64,000 nucleotides of DNA from Cricetomys ansorgei (taxonomy: Eukaryota > Chordata > Mammalia > Rodentia > Nesomyidae): positions 1 to 64,000 of the forward strand of contig JAMJFZ010000872.1 in the NCBI GenBank assembly GCA_026225945.1. The letters run 5' to 3'. Of the stretch, positions 36,361-47,809 are shown piece after piece. The position numbers and the translations under genes were made by a program. Position 1 is the stretch's first letter, and each line of letters begins with the position of its first letter. The notes under the pieces are model-generated. The model was not told the origin of the DNA. It ran no database searches and saw only the letters and a list, made by a program, of their open reading frames with translations.

Positions 36361-37215
36361 CCAAGATAGAAATTATCAATTGATTAAAGAAGTCCATTCA
36401 AAATTTAAAAATCTAAAGTTGAAAAGTAATATCTTCTGTTGTAACATTTGCTGCATAGTTAAAAATGTTCAATTGTTTAATGGCAGCAAGCATAAATTAA
36501 ACTTCACATCATTCAAGCAGGTAAATGCAAAACACGATGATCAACTCGTCGCTGTTTTTCATTCTTTATTCCACCTGGGAAAGGTTTCCAGAACATTTTT
36601 AACGCCTCAAGGTAAGCATCTTCACTTTGAGTCTTGTCACCTAAACCAACTCCTGCTTTGCCTCTTGATTAGCGATACCAAGTAAGGCCATGGGCTATCT
36701 CAGCATAGCTAAGTATCATGAGAGTCAGAGAAGACAGCGTAAGGAAGCCATCATGCATCTGAGGTCAGTGCCGACTGGCTGTTCCTCTCATCTGATCACA
36801 ACTTGGCACAAGATCTTGTTCAACTTACACCACTAAGAACTCCTAGCAAGTAGCTCCCAAACTACTCATTTTCCAACTACACCCAAATGAAAACCTGACA
36901 CGCAAGTAATTTGGAAGTCAGACTGTACAGAAAATAATTAAATGCAGATAGAATTTCTCTTCAGCATTTAACACAGTATGAGTCTCAAACTACAGGAGAC
37001 ATTAGCCATCAGTGGGAACGATTGTTATGTGAATCTGAGCAATAAAACTGATTTGTTTATAGCTCTGAATTCTGGACTTTTACTGTTCCTGACACATCCC
37101 AGGTTACTAAGCATACACAAAAATGACATGATGTTGAAGAGGTGAAGGGCTCTGGGGAGTGGAGGATATAACATCATCCTAGGAATTCTGAAAAGGATGT
37201 TTGTATTTCTCATAC

Positions 37216-37339
37216 CGAAAATGGTGATCCATGGAACTCTCGAAGCTGATGTTCCTGCAGCTTGAGCCAGTGTTACAAAGAAGTCCTTGAACAAAAGAGA
37301 GAACACCCCGGTTGGGCAGATCCCGGGCTTGCAAATAAC
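37216..37339 (-). CDS. Abca13: Abca13 coding exon 3: start of extracellular domain 1
   Basis: 124 bases, phase 1 in and phase 2 out, acceptor ATGTCCAG and donor GTATGA. Translation begins [18 protein letters not shown] and continues through [12 protein letters not shown] to [10 protein letters not shown]. This is the extracellular segment just after helix 1, sharing with ABCA1 the G-x-L-x-x-VQG-x-x-CN-x4-C pattern. Three of the four cysteines of human ABCA13 exon 3 are kept; the one in LPSCG is arginine here, a position that is alanine in ABCA1, so its loss need not be damaging. Length equals the human count. The frame is open. Confidence 0.93.
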
Positions 37340-37659
37340 CTGGACATAAGCACAAAGCAGAAATCAGTTCTGATGCTTATTACCAGAAGTAGGGTGCTGT
37401 ATGCAATGACCCTGCTTCCCTGTCCAATTATACATAATAAACATGCTGAGTTCTGTGGGTGGCAGTGGCTTCTCCATCCAAGAGTCTAGTCCACAAGCAC
37501 CAGCTTTTCTCTGTCTATGCTTTTCCTTTCTTTATTCCCTTGCTGTCCCAGTTAGGTCAGTCCTTGAAGCCATGCAATATGTGGCAGGTGGTACCCAAAC
37601 AGGATCATGAACAGTAGACTCTTACTATGAGAAACGCACATGGATTAGAAAAGGGAAAT

Positions 37660-37812
37660 TGCAGTGGTGGTACACACCTTTAAATCCAGCACACAGGAGG
37701 CAAAGGCAGGTGGATCCTTGTGAGTTCGAGGCCAGCCTCCTCTATATAGTCAGTTCTAGGACAGTCAGAGTTACAACAGAGAAACCTTGTCTCAAAAAGC
37801 CAAAAAAAAGAA
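37660..37812 (+). repeat. B1 SINE
   Basis: GGTACACACCTTTAAATCCA, GTTCGAGGCCAGCCTCCTCT and CAGAGAAACCTTGTCTCAAA. Confidence 0.92.
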
Positions 37813-37917
37813 AGAAAAAGGAATGTTTTTATGATAAGCATACTAATAAAGTAAAGAAGAAAAGTAAAAAGGAAGAAATAAAGGAATAGAAGGGAAAACA
37901 TTTCAAGATAGGGAAAT

Positions 37918-37918
<1 letters not shown>

Positions 37919-37966
<48 letters not shown>
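37919..37966 (+). repeat. (TG)n microsatellite
   Basis: About 23 pure TG units. Confidence 0.97.
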
Positions 37967-37967
<1 letters not shown>

Positions 37968-38746
37968 TTGGAATCTAGAGACAAGCAATTACATATTAAA
38001 AAGTAAAATCTATATCTAGGTAGTTATATGTTAAGTAGAATCTAGGAATAGGCAATCACATGTTAGTACTTACAAAGATTTTTAGGAGTCAGGTGAAATT
38101 GAGAGATATGTAGTTATATGTTGGCGCTTTGTGAATTTGGGGAAAACATGGAATGGGATGGAGACATTGCAACTTCATTGGTTCTCGGGCTGTGTTATGG
38201 AAATGTGTGCCCTTGGCTTTCAGGAAGGCGGAAATGAGTTTTGTTACTTAAGAAAAATAAATAATAGAAAAATAGACACATGGAAGAGTGACCATACTGC
38301 AAAAAAAAATTATCATTGAAAAGATAAAGTCTTTAATGCCTACAACCTATGACACCCCTTTTGCTTTTGCTGGCAATAGCAGCTTGTAGGAGCCTTCTCA
38401 TCAATGCATGGTCTGGTCTTGAGCACTGCAGGGAACTGCCCCTGCACTGAGCATGAAGGCTCATCCTGAACATCTAAGAAATAAGGAGAGGAATGCACAG
38501 AGCAAGTAAGGTTCTGAGTGCCAAGCCTCTGGCGTAGCCCTCTGCAAATCAGCCATGAGTGTGAACAATAAAAATGAATGTTTCTTTGCATCTCATATAA
38601 AAAAAATTAAGAGCATTTAAGTTTGGGCAAAAGCTTTCAGATAAAAGCCAGCCTGGATTACTAAACATTTAAATGAAATTTCTAAATATCATATATAGTA
38701 TGAAAATGCTTTACTACATCAAATAATATCAGATCCTTTCAGGAAC

Positions 38747-38878
38747 CTGGCATGGTGGTGCACACCTTTAATCCTGCACTAAAGAGACAGAAGCAGGGAG
38801 ATCTCTGTGAGCTTGAACCAGCCTGGTCTACAGAGTGACTTCCAGGGCAGCCAGAGCTACATAGACAGGCCTAGTCAA
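38747..38878 (+). repeat. B1 SINE, diverged
   Basis: GGTGGTGCACACCTTTAATC, CCAGCCTGGTCTACAGAGTG and CAGCCAGAGCTACATAGACA. Confidence 0.88.
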
Positions 38879-38998
38879 AGAAGAAGAAAAGGAAGAGGAG
38901 GAGGAGAAAGATGGAGAGAGAGAGAGAGAGAAAGGAAGGGAGGGAGAGAGAAGGGAGAGAAAGGGGGACAGAGAGAGACAGAGAGAGAGAAAAAAAAA
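38879..38998 (+). repeat. GA-rich purine tract after B1
   Basis: AGAGAGAG, GGGAGGGA and GAAGGGAG units derived from the B1 tail. Confidence 0.9.
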
Positions 38999-38999
38999 C

Positions 39000-40440
39000 T
39001 TTCAGGAAAAATACTCCTATGAGCCAACACCATAATCGACAGTGTCGGAGCCACGTGCTCCAAATTTACCTGCCCTTTGTGCACACAGGTGGACAAGCCA
39101 TGGAGTCAACGGCAATGGCAGGCATCTGGGAAGCTGCTGACCTGTGTGTTGTGGCTCACTAAGTCCAGGGAATATCTTTCCCCTGATGCCTGCTTCAGGT
39201 CTGGGAGATGATCTCCTTCACCAAACTTGAAGACCCACTATGCCCCAAATTTAGCACAATGCTGTTCACACAGAAGACATTCACTAAATATTTGATGACT
39301 GACCAAATAAACAAACAAGAATTAGTGAATGGATGAATAAAAAATAAATGAGTGTATTTGATGCTTAAGGGAGGGTGGAATTCTTAGCAAATGCAAGATA
39401 TAATGTTTTCGAAGATGATAGAAAATCTGAAGTAATGCACCAGTAATAAGAGATTAAATTTCTCTAGGTGGTTCTGTATCCTTTCTCAGAAACACATACC
39501 GAATGGAGGCCACCCCAGTGGGTATATGTTGGATTAGAGGTTGCAATCTCCAACCTTGACTACACTTGTTCTTATAAGGAGTTCCTTATGACACTTCTCT
39601 CACTGTATTTTAATAGACCGGTCTTCTAGAAAATTTTGGGAGGAATAAAAGGCCCTAGATACATGCTTGTTGAATGAATAAATACAATACTAAAATTTTA
39701 AAAATCCTGAAAAAGATTTTCAGCTCTTCGTAAGTGTAATTTTAATAACCTGGCTTCACCGTTTTCTGTAATACTCAATTCTATTCTCAAAGGCACACAT
39801 GAGTCATTAGTCTCATTCCTTTTTCAATATACAGAACCCAAGTATCACTGACAACCTCTTTCAGATCAATTCTAAGCTTTAATAATCACTGTTCCACTGG
39901 AAGCTTTCCAAATCTAACAAACTATTTCAAGTGACACAGTCAAAACAAACCAGGCTACCGTTTCTCAAGAGGTATGGCTACTGAGTTTTCAAATCAGACA
40001 AGACAAAATTATCTGACTGGCCACATTTCTTGAGAACAGGAAGTTATTGTGAGTTTATTGGTGAATCTCCATCTTCCCAGTCCCTACTTCCGACACGGCC
40101 GTCACCATGATCAGATCTTGTTAAAATGAAATGTGTCTCCTTTACCTCTGCTTCTAACTCTTCCTAAATGTTTCAAGATTTATTTATCCAAGCCCAAATC
40201 AGTTCAGCATGGGTGAAAGGCTATATCTACTTGCTAGACTGATCAAACATCTGTGATTACCATTGAGAAATGCAGAAACCTGAATTGCCTCTTCCTGGAT
40301 GCAATTCCAATTCGGGTATATCTCTGTTGTCTTAATATAGCCATCAATAGTCGTTCACCCCACTGAGAATTAAGTGTCAGTAAAGGACGGAGAAAATGGT
40401 GAATGTTTTCTCTTGAAAAACTTGTATTTAAAATGAAACT
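39000..40440. other. Intron 2, no feature recognised
   Basis: No exon or clear repeat recognised between exon 3-side repeats and exon 2. Confidence 0.45.
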
Positions 40441-40443
40441 CAC

Positions 40444-40537
40444 AGCTGTCTCGGTGTCTGGGAGGCTCTTGAAAACGAAGCACAGTCAGAATCATGAACA
40501 GGATGCATGGCCAGAAGAATTCAGCGAGGGAGAGGAC
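40444..40537 (-). CDS. Abca13: Abca13 coding exon 2: transmembrane helix 1
   Basis: 94 bases, phase 0 in and phase 1 out, acceptor TTTTCCAG and donor GTGAGT. It encodes 31 residues including [19 protein letters not shown], the first transmembrane helix of ABCA13, followed by the short QEPPRHRDS stretch leading out of the membrane. The match to human is nearly complete (recalled human [20 protein letters not shown]). The length equals the expected 31 codons plus one base. The last base T joins GT of the next exon to make a cysteine codon. No stop or indel is seen. The preceding exon, with the start methionine and cytosolic N-terminus, was not found between 40538 and 64000. Confidence 0.93.
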
Positions 40538-40539
40538 CT

Positions 40540-41415
40540 GGAAAATACAAGAGACAAAATGCTGGGCAAGTGGCCAGGCGCTGTAGTGGTCCCTCCGCTT
40601 GAAGGATGGTGAGCAGCCAGGACAGGCTACTTTTATAGCAATTAACTGATGCCCCTATCTGGGTTGTGAGCATGCTATGTCAGAAACGTAGACCAACACC
40701 ATGTCAGAATGTACTGAATGACATTAAATTCACAAGGTACAACGGTTTTGTCCGCAACAATTTGCCCAGAAATCTCACCCTCCTTGACAGCCGGGAAGAC
40801 GAGGACAGGTCCTTTTATTCCTATCTAAATTATCAGTATTAACTCTCAGATCACACATTATACATCATACAGTAAATATATCTCTATATGTGTCACAGGA
40901 TGGCTATAAAAAAGTTGTAAGTCCCAACGGAGTTCAAAGAATTTCAAAGTGGCTTGAGGCACAATCCGATAGGCATATGAAAAGTCCCCTTGGGAACCAG
41001 CATAAGGAGAGAGGCATGGGGAGGGGGTCTGAGACCCATCACTGCAGCTGTCCCGTTACAGGCAGGCTGCAGCATCAGAGTTGAGCCACAGGAGAGCAAG
41101 GTGCAGGGCATTGGAGGCTGTGGAAGTTAGAGGCAAGACTGGGTCCAGACAGATGACCCAGTGGACGGAGAGACAGCAACTCAAGAAGGCCGTGTGAACA
41201 CCAGGGACTGAGCCAAGCTGACCCTAGGACAGTTGGGAGTCCTCTGTCTATGGGTCCCTTGATGTGCACAGTGGGTACTCAGGTTTGACAGGTTGGTAGG
41301 GCTGTAACCACCTGTGTGTTCCTCTCATTACAGGGTCCAGAGGAGGGAGTTGTACCTTTTCCAGTCTGCTGCATCTGGGAAGTTCTCAGACCTGGTTTCC
41401 TGATAGTTTTGTTGT
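40540..41415. other. Upstream of exon 2, no feature recognised
   Basis: The first coding exon (expected to encode MGHAGCQFK-like residues ending in LRNP before a GT donor) was searched for here and up to 64000 and not found. Confidence 0.45.
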
Positions 41416-41418
<3 letters not shown>

Positions 41419-41479
<61 letters not shown>

Positions 41480-41481
41480 TA
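41419..41481 (+). repeat. (AT)n microsatellite
   Basis: About 31 AT units with one G interruption, directly at the tail of a reversed B1; strongly cruciform-prone. Confidence 0.97.
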
Positions 41482-41483
41482 TG

Positions 41484-41626
41484 GTTTTTCGAGACAGTGT
41501 TTCTCTTTTGTAACCCTGGCTGTCCTGGAACTCACTCTGTAGACCAGGCTGGCCTCAAACTCACAGAGATCTGCCTGCCTCTGCCTCCCAAGTGCTGGGA
41601 TTAAAGGTTGCACCACCATGGCCCAT
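41484..41626 (-). repeat. B1 SINE, reverse
   Basis: TTCGAGACAGTGTTTCTCTT, TAGACCAGGCTGGCCTCAAA and CAAGTGCTGGGATTAAAGG, close to the B1 consensus. Confidence 0.95.
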
Positions 41627-42084
41627 CCATGTTCCACATATATTATTAAAACCTCGATTTACTTTGATAAATTTATAGCATGGTACTTTTCTGTGTTTAA
41701 GAACAGTTGTTTATCAGACTGTGCCTTGTGGGTAGCAATGAACAGACGTTCTCTGTGCCTCTGGCAAGGTGCAGAGCCATTCCACCTCTGCACTGTACTC
41801 TGAGTCTCTTGGGGAAGGGCTCAGAACACTAAGCCACTTACACATAACACAAAGTAACTGAGGACCCAACACAGCCTGATCTCAAAATTCTTTTTCCAGG
41901 ATCTGTTGGGCCTGAGAGAAGTCCATGCTTCTAAAGAGCAACATTTTTGTGTTAAAATAACTTGTCCTTTGAATTGCTTTGGGGGAATTGGAATAAACTC
42001 CTCAACATAAGATTACTACCATCAAATATTTGACAGTCTAAAGAGCTGCCCAGAGGATTGCAGCAATATGAAAACCTGAACCGT

Positions 42085-42165
42085 CATTTCAGTGCCTGGA
42101 CTTGAACCCAGGACCTCATGCACGCTAGGCAAATGTGTTACAACTGAGCCACCCGCAGCCGTAAG
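42085..42165 (-). repeat. tRNA-derived SINE fragment, reverse
   Basis: Complement of a tRNA-like head: GACTTGAACCCAGGACCTCA and AACTGAGCCACCCGC. A SINE remnant, not a tRNA gene. Confidence 0.65.
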
Positions 42166-42169
42166 CTTA

Positions 42170-43645
42170 AATTTTCAAAATTGAAAGAAACAAACTGATG
42201 ATGGAACTAGGGAGTGATGTGAGAAAAAATATAATATTTAAGTCAATGCTCTTATGAATAATCTTTATTGATTTCAGTCCATTTCCCCTTTCTAATAAAA
42301 GGCAGTGTCTTACTGCTTCAGGTTCCAAGTTCTAATGCTTTGACCTGAAGTGAACTCCTGCTCTCTTTGGCTCCTTTATCCTTCAACCTGCCATTACCAT
42401 CTCCCATTGTACGCTTGTCAGTGACATGCAGGAGCAAATCTCAGTGTGACCAGGTGAGTGTGCTCCCTGAAACCCACAAGGAAAACACAGGTGGAGGAGC
42501 ATTCAAGTGCCAGGTGTAATTACAGAAATGAAATCACCCTTTGAAATAGACTCCAGGGAAATGTTTCTTGAGCCAGGAAGCAGACGACAAAAAGCTTTGA
42601 CAGCCTGCCTTAACTCAATAGCTCACATTCCCATGATGGATAACAAGATAAGGGTCTCAGAGGCTAGCCTCAGGCTGATGCAGTCTAGCGAAGTGAGAGA
42701 GAAATATCCAGAGCACTGGTGGGAGCCCACTGGACTGTGAACAGGCATGACCAAGGCAGGAGAGATGTGTGTATGGAAAAGTCACCATAAAGCCATTAAT
42801 ATGTACGATATACTAATCCTTGCTGATACTTATAATTAAAAATGGCGACCACAAAAAAAACACTTAAGAGGCTGCAATTCATTGCATCATTTTCATTATT
42901 GCATATATCAATAGGACAATTTATTGTATGTTGGGGTAGGGAAGTTTGGATAGGATTCTGTACTTATGGATAGATGGATGGATATAAATATACGACACAA
43001 AATATATTTCATATTAACTAACATATTAACTATTTTTTTTAATTAAGAAAAAGCAGCATTTTTTTATTCATTCTTTATTTTAATGAGATATGGTGGCTAG
43101 CTTTCTAAGACAAAGTTATAAAGAAAAAACCATCAATTTAAGATCAATAGACTCAGAACAAGTTGATACTACAAATAAATGAATACACGAATGAGTATGA
43201 AATCTCAAAAGTAAACTGGAACGCAATCATTGTCCCAGAGGGTAAATGACCTTAGGTTTTTTAATCCACTTAAACATAGATGTACAAATGTGATAAATAA
43301 GCTTCCGGAGACATTTTTCATATCAGCATTTATAGGTCTGCCTTGTTTTCAAAGTCTAGCTAATATTCTATTGAAGTTATTTAACCAATCACCCACTTAG
43401 AGAGATGTGCCTGACTTCTGCTCAGCACCCCCCCCCCATATCACCATGAGCTTTCTTCATTTCTCTGCTGACTTGTCAAAGCACGAGACTTAAGTGGAAT
43501 CCCTGAGCCAAGGTGCACTTGAATTTTTTTTTCCTGGATTTGAGTCTGGGTAAATAAAACTGTAATTCCCTCTTTGAGAGTGAAATCTGATAATCATTCA
43601 GTCCCACCACACTCCCACGGCTGGTTGGATTAGCTACCTTATTCT
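42170..43645. other. A/T-rich intron or flank, no feature recognised
   Basis: A/T-rich with several short homopolymers; no coding or repeat family recognised. Confidence 0.45.
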
Positions 43646-43649
43646 TGTT

Positions 43650-43736
43650 GTTTCCTGGTCATGTTTGGGATCAAACCCAGGGCCTCTTGCGTGAGAGCCA
43701 AGCACTTTACCCCTGAAACTATATCTCTGGCCCAAG
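43650..43736 (-). repeat. tRNA-derived SINE fragment, reverse
   Basis: GGGATCAAACCCAGGGCCTC and AACTATATCTCTGGCCC; the same general type as the fragment near 42085. Confidence 0.6.
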
Positions 43737-43999
43737 CTTTTAATTTCTGTCATTATTTGATCAAATTGATCTGCAAAAATTATTCCTTTTCTCGACTATG
43801 ATGAAACAGTGTTTTTAAGCACGTAGCAATTCCTCGCCTAGTAATTCTCTATTCTTCCAGGGGCCCATTTCTCTATTAAATCATTCTTTTTTAACCACCT
43901 TGTAAATCAAGATTTTCCGGTTTTTAATTAAAGAATTCAACCTTCTCTTGGCCTTGGGTGATGATGATTTTTTTTTTTCTATTTCATTTGCCTTTTTGT

Positions 44000-44132
44000 T
44001 TTGTTTTGTTTGAGATAGGATCTCATATACCCCAGGCTGACCCCAAACTCACTATGTATTTGAGGCTAGTCTTGAACTTTTGACTTCTTGCCTCTACCTA
44101 GGTTCTGGATTTATAGGCATGCCCACCTTACT
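44000..44132 (-). repeat. 7SL-type SINE, reverse, diverged
   Basis: GAGATAGGATCTCATATACC, CAGGCTGACCCCAAACTCAC and GGATTTATAGGCATGCCCAC after a TTTTG-rich head. Confidence 0.8.
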
Positions 44133-44282
44133 TGCTTTTTTATTATCTAAATCTAAATTTTATGTAGACAATTTATCAATCAAAAATAATTGCTATCTTT
44201 ATTTTCTTTCCTGGATGGAAAGAAAGCATAGTTTAAGGAATTTTGCCAAATGAGCTCTGTCAGCCATGGCTACAAATGTAGT

Positions 44283-44309
44283 CTTTTTTTTTTTTTTTTT
44301 TTTTTTTTC
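44283..44309 (+). repeat. Poly(T) run
   Basis: About 26 T in a row, possibly the reversed tail of an unrecognised retrocopy. Confidence 0.9.
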
Positions 44310-45399
44310 GTGGTCTTAAACCAATGACAGATTTCAAGCTGCAAATGAAAATCATGGCAACTATTAGAGCTCTACATCCAGTGGAGAAGTTCCTTCAAGG
44401 ATCTTAAAATTCAAAAGGAAACCCAATTAAACTTAAAAGAATACTACTTCTGTGATTTTTTTTTTGTTTTAAATTTACAAGTTGGTCAAATGCCCTTTTG
44501 AAAAGGGCAAGGAGGAAGAATTTCTATTGTTCTGAATCTAAAATTACCCCTGGAGGAAAAGCATCTACGGAGCCGCTGAGTTCTGCTGTGTCACCGTCCA
44601 CTGGCACCTGTGAATCGGCTCCTTTCATGAGGCTGTTTCTCTGTGGGGGTCAAAGGCTCCTCTCCTCATCACGTTTTCATGATTTTCCTCTCCTGTGTTA
44701 TTATCCTAGAGTCTCGCTTGGCATTTTTAATCGTACTCCTGCTAATGGCTATGCCTTTTGTCATCTGTAGGAACCCTCTCCCTCTCAGGCTTCGGGCTCT
44801 TTGAAACACCAAGACCAGGCCTACGTGGAAAAAAAATAATAATAATTAAAAAAAAAAAATCTGTGTCCAAAACCACCAGGAGTGGGCGCTGCCACAGGCT
44901 CCGAGCTCGAGAAAAATAAGCAATGATCCATTGAACCTATTAATACTTGAAAAAGCACGGGTCACCTTTCCAAGCAGCCACAAAGCCCTCTGCTCTTTAA
45001 GGGGTGTCCCACGTAGGCTGTTCCCACCGGAAGAAAGGGAAGGGTTACACCTGACTTTCACAAACCGGAAGGACTCCTCTGTGACCTCAATGGCTGCAGC
45101 GATCCTCACCTCATTCTCTGTTCCTGCCACATCCCAGCACAAACGCGAACAGAGAGACTCTCCTTTTGTCCTCGGCACGGTTCAGAAAGGATAGAATTCA
45201 GGAGACCCTAACGGTCTGAACATGCATAGCAGATCTGGGTAAGAAATAGAGTGAAATTTTCTTCAGACAAAATGAAGAAGGTAGAAAGGAAAAGTTAGAG
45301 GAAAGGGGAGGGGAACTTGTCTTTGTATGATCCCACCCAAAAAAACCACACAAACAAAACCCTACAAAACGATCGGTCCCCGCCCAGTCCATATTCTCC

Positions 45400-45775
45400 A
45401 AAGCCATTACGCTGTTTCTTCAGTATACTCGCAGCACCCACAGTGATGAAGAGAAACACCCCAAAGGAGTCTTCTGATCCCTTCCTCAGGCAGACCGCCT
45501 GGAAAACTGCAATAGTGGATAATCCAATGAAACCAAGGATGAACTTGAGCCACAAGGATGCGGCTGTTACAGAAGCCTCCGCGGCTGCCCAATAAAAGAT
45601 GTCAGGATGCTCTGGGGATCGGGCTCCGCAGGAAGCTCTTGACAGTAGGTCTGCTCACCATCAGCAGGCACACACCAAAAAGAAGGTACGGGTGAATCGA
45701 ATCCAAAGTTGGACAGAAATGTCCCCCAAATGAATGGAGTGAACACAGGACAAAATACTGAACATTTCACAGAAC
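45400..45775 (-). pseudogene. Coding-like block in broken frames, unidentified
   Basis: On the minus strand, neighbouring frames give coherent-looking sequence: HPYLLFGVCLLMVSRPTVK, then LWLKFILGFIGLSTIAVFQA and CLRKGSEDSFGVFLFITVG, with hydrophobic segments typical of membrane proteins. Keeping the signal requires frame changes. I do not recognise the family. It could be an old processed pseudogene of a small membrane protein, or chance. It is not part of Abca13 as far as I can tell. Confidence 0.3.
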
Positions 45776-46661
45776 ACGGAATCCTGATTCTCTTTCATCT
45801 CAGATGAGCTCCTTCTTCACCTCCTCCAAACCTCCTGTTACAGAAAACAGGAGCTACGGATGTGATGGTGGTGGGGCAGGGATATAAAAGAAAATCGAAC
45901 AAAAAGGCATTTAGAAAAGAAAATCATTGAAAAGAGTCAAGAGCAAATACAGTACCTCAGCTAAGCTGCCAAAATATGAGTCACATTCCTTAAAGCACAT
46001 CGGCGGAGGGGATAGACAAGCCAACCAGAAGCTAAAGAAAGCCAGGGAGAATAATAAGAAAGGAAGTAAACAGAAGAACATGTAAGCACTTCATAAGGAA
46101 GAACGACTTCATAAAAACAGGACGGCAAAGTGAAAGCTTACGGACCTAAAGAAGAAGAGCAAATCATTGTGCACAGCTGACTTAGAAACCACAGAAAAAT
46201 AGACACTAATTTTTAGATATGAATTTTGGAACACAGAAAATTGAAGGTAACACTACTGATCTTTTCAAATATTTTAAAGGCAAAAATATTAAAACAAAGG
46301 AAAAAAGCAAAGAATATGAAATGTAAGAAATTGGCATCCCCAAGGGAAAGAATTCAAAAAAAAAAAAGAAAAAAGAAAAAGGAACCTAAAAAGTGCTATA
46401 AGCTATAGAAGACTTCTTTTGAAGATTAAAAGAGTCAACTGTAATTCAGAAAATTAACCAGCCCTGAACTGTGGCCAGTGAACTTCCAGCTTATCCAAGA
46501 TAAGGGAAGAAATAAAGGAAGAAAACTGAGAGTTTTAAGTAAGGAAAAAAGCAGCTAGAGAGGTTGGGAATGAGCCAACCTTGTTGAACACATCCTCAGA
46601 ACATTCCGTGCAAATGTCAGTGTTATCAATACCTGTCATGTTCTCTTGGAAAGATACATTC

Positions 46662-46830
46662 GTTTGTTTCCTTGTTTGTGGGGGTATGTATACACCAAGG
46701 CCTGCATGTAAAGGTCAGAGGAAAACTCGCAGGAGTCTGTCCTCTCCTTCTACTATGTGGGTTCTGGGGCTCAAACTCAGATCATTAAGAATGATAAGTG
46801 TCTATTCACTCGGCCATCTCTCTGAGCCAA
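46662..46830 (-). repeat. B3-type SINE, reverse
   Basis: GTAAAGGTCAGAGGAAAACT, GGGTTCTGGGGCTCAAACTC and CACTCGGCCATCTCTCTGAG. Confidence 0.8.
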
Positions 46831-47412
46831 TATCTACAGCACTCAGAGGGAAAGTTAGTATGATTTTTAAAATCATGTACATTATATTAAAATGTATATA
46901 ATACCTAGGTAAAATTGTCCTGGAACAAAAACAAACATGCACATGTGTATGTTTTCTCAGTGTTTATAGAACATAGATCACATAGAGACCACGCACAATG
47001 AATTCACTAACAGCGAAATCCAGCCAACAGGAAAATGACACAAAACTTCTTAAAATCTAATAATATCACGTCCATCTTCAGTGCTGCTAACTGAAAACAG
47101 CTGTGCAATGCTGGTCAGGTCTCAGGTCCAGTGAGAAGCAAAGTTCCCTCAAAAAGAAAAGAAGAAATTGTGATATTTTAAAAATCATGCCTAAGGATTT
47201 TTCTAAGCAGCTGAAAGACATAAATGTACAGATAATGGAAATGCAAAACTACAAAGAATATAGACATCCCTGAGATAGTATGTAGAGTGACTTCTGCACA
47301 CACAGACACGTAGCACACACAAGTGTGTGCACACCACACAAACGCTGCACACACAGACACACACTACATATACATGTACTCACATACATATCACATACAC
47401 ATATAAACACAT

Positions 47413-47795
47413 ATTGTCCTGGTTGAGACTTTTTTATCAACTTGACATAAGCTACAGTCATTTGGGAAGAGGGACTCTTAATTGAGAAAATGCCTCCATA
47501 ATATTGGCCTTTAGTAGGCAATCTGCCAAGCATTTTCTGATTAATGGTTGAAGTGGAGTTCAACTCATTGTGGACAGTGCCACCTCCGGGCATATAGCCC
47601 TGGGTTGTATAAGAAAGAAGTCCGGGAGAGCCATGAGGGGCAAGCCAGGAAGCAGTATTTCTCCATGGCTTCTGCTTCTGGTTTTCTGCCTTGAGTTTCC
47701 TACCCTGACTTCTCTCAATAATGTTACATGAAAGTGTAAGATGAAAATAAAGCCTTTCCCTCTCCAGTTGCTTTTGGTCATAGTGTGCTTTTTGG
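47413..47795 (+). repeat. MaLR LTR (ORR1/MT-type), sense
   Basis: GAGAAAATGCCTCCATAATA, CATTTTCTGATTAATGGTTG, GGGTTGTATAAGAAAGAAGT and AATAAAGCCTTTCCCTCTCC are successive ORR1-type landmarks, including the TATAAG box and polyadenylation signal. It appears to be a solitary LTR. Confidence 0.85.
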
Positions 47796-47809
47796 TCATA
47801 GTTCACATA

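Larger units (their letters stand above)
1812..40537 (-). pseudogene. Abca13: Abca13 5' coding part (11 exons found), frame broken
   Basis: ABCA13 is a very large ABC transporter of the ABCA (lipid-exporter) subfamily: two six-helix transmembrane domains, two nucleotide-binding domains and a huge first extracellular domain between helices 1 and 2. Eleven minus-strand exons match, in order, the human N-terminal region as I recall it: transmembrane helix 1, the conserved [14 protein letters not shown] extracellular motif, then the ABCA13-specific extracellular sequence. All borders are AG/GT and intron phases agree except where noted. No ATP-binding motifs are expected this far 5'. Exon 10 carries a 1-base excess, exon 12 two frame changes, and exon 4 does not join exon 5 in phase; after the exon 10 shift a TGA is read at 2257-2255. 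Identity is secure. Inactivation is an inference that rests on indels which could be assembly errors. The start-codon exon and everything after exon 12 are outside the window. Exon numbers assume one upstream coding exon. Confidence 0.85.

Noticed and set aside
42085..42165. Possible tRNA gene on the minus strand
   Set aside because: Only the A/B-box-like part of a SINE head is present; there is no complete cloverleaf, and a similar fragment occurs near 43650.
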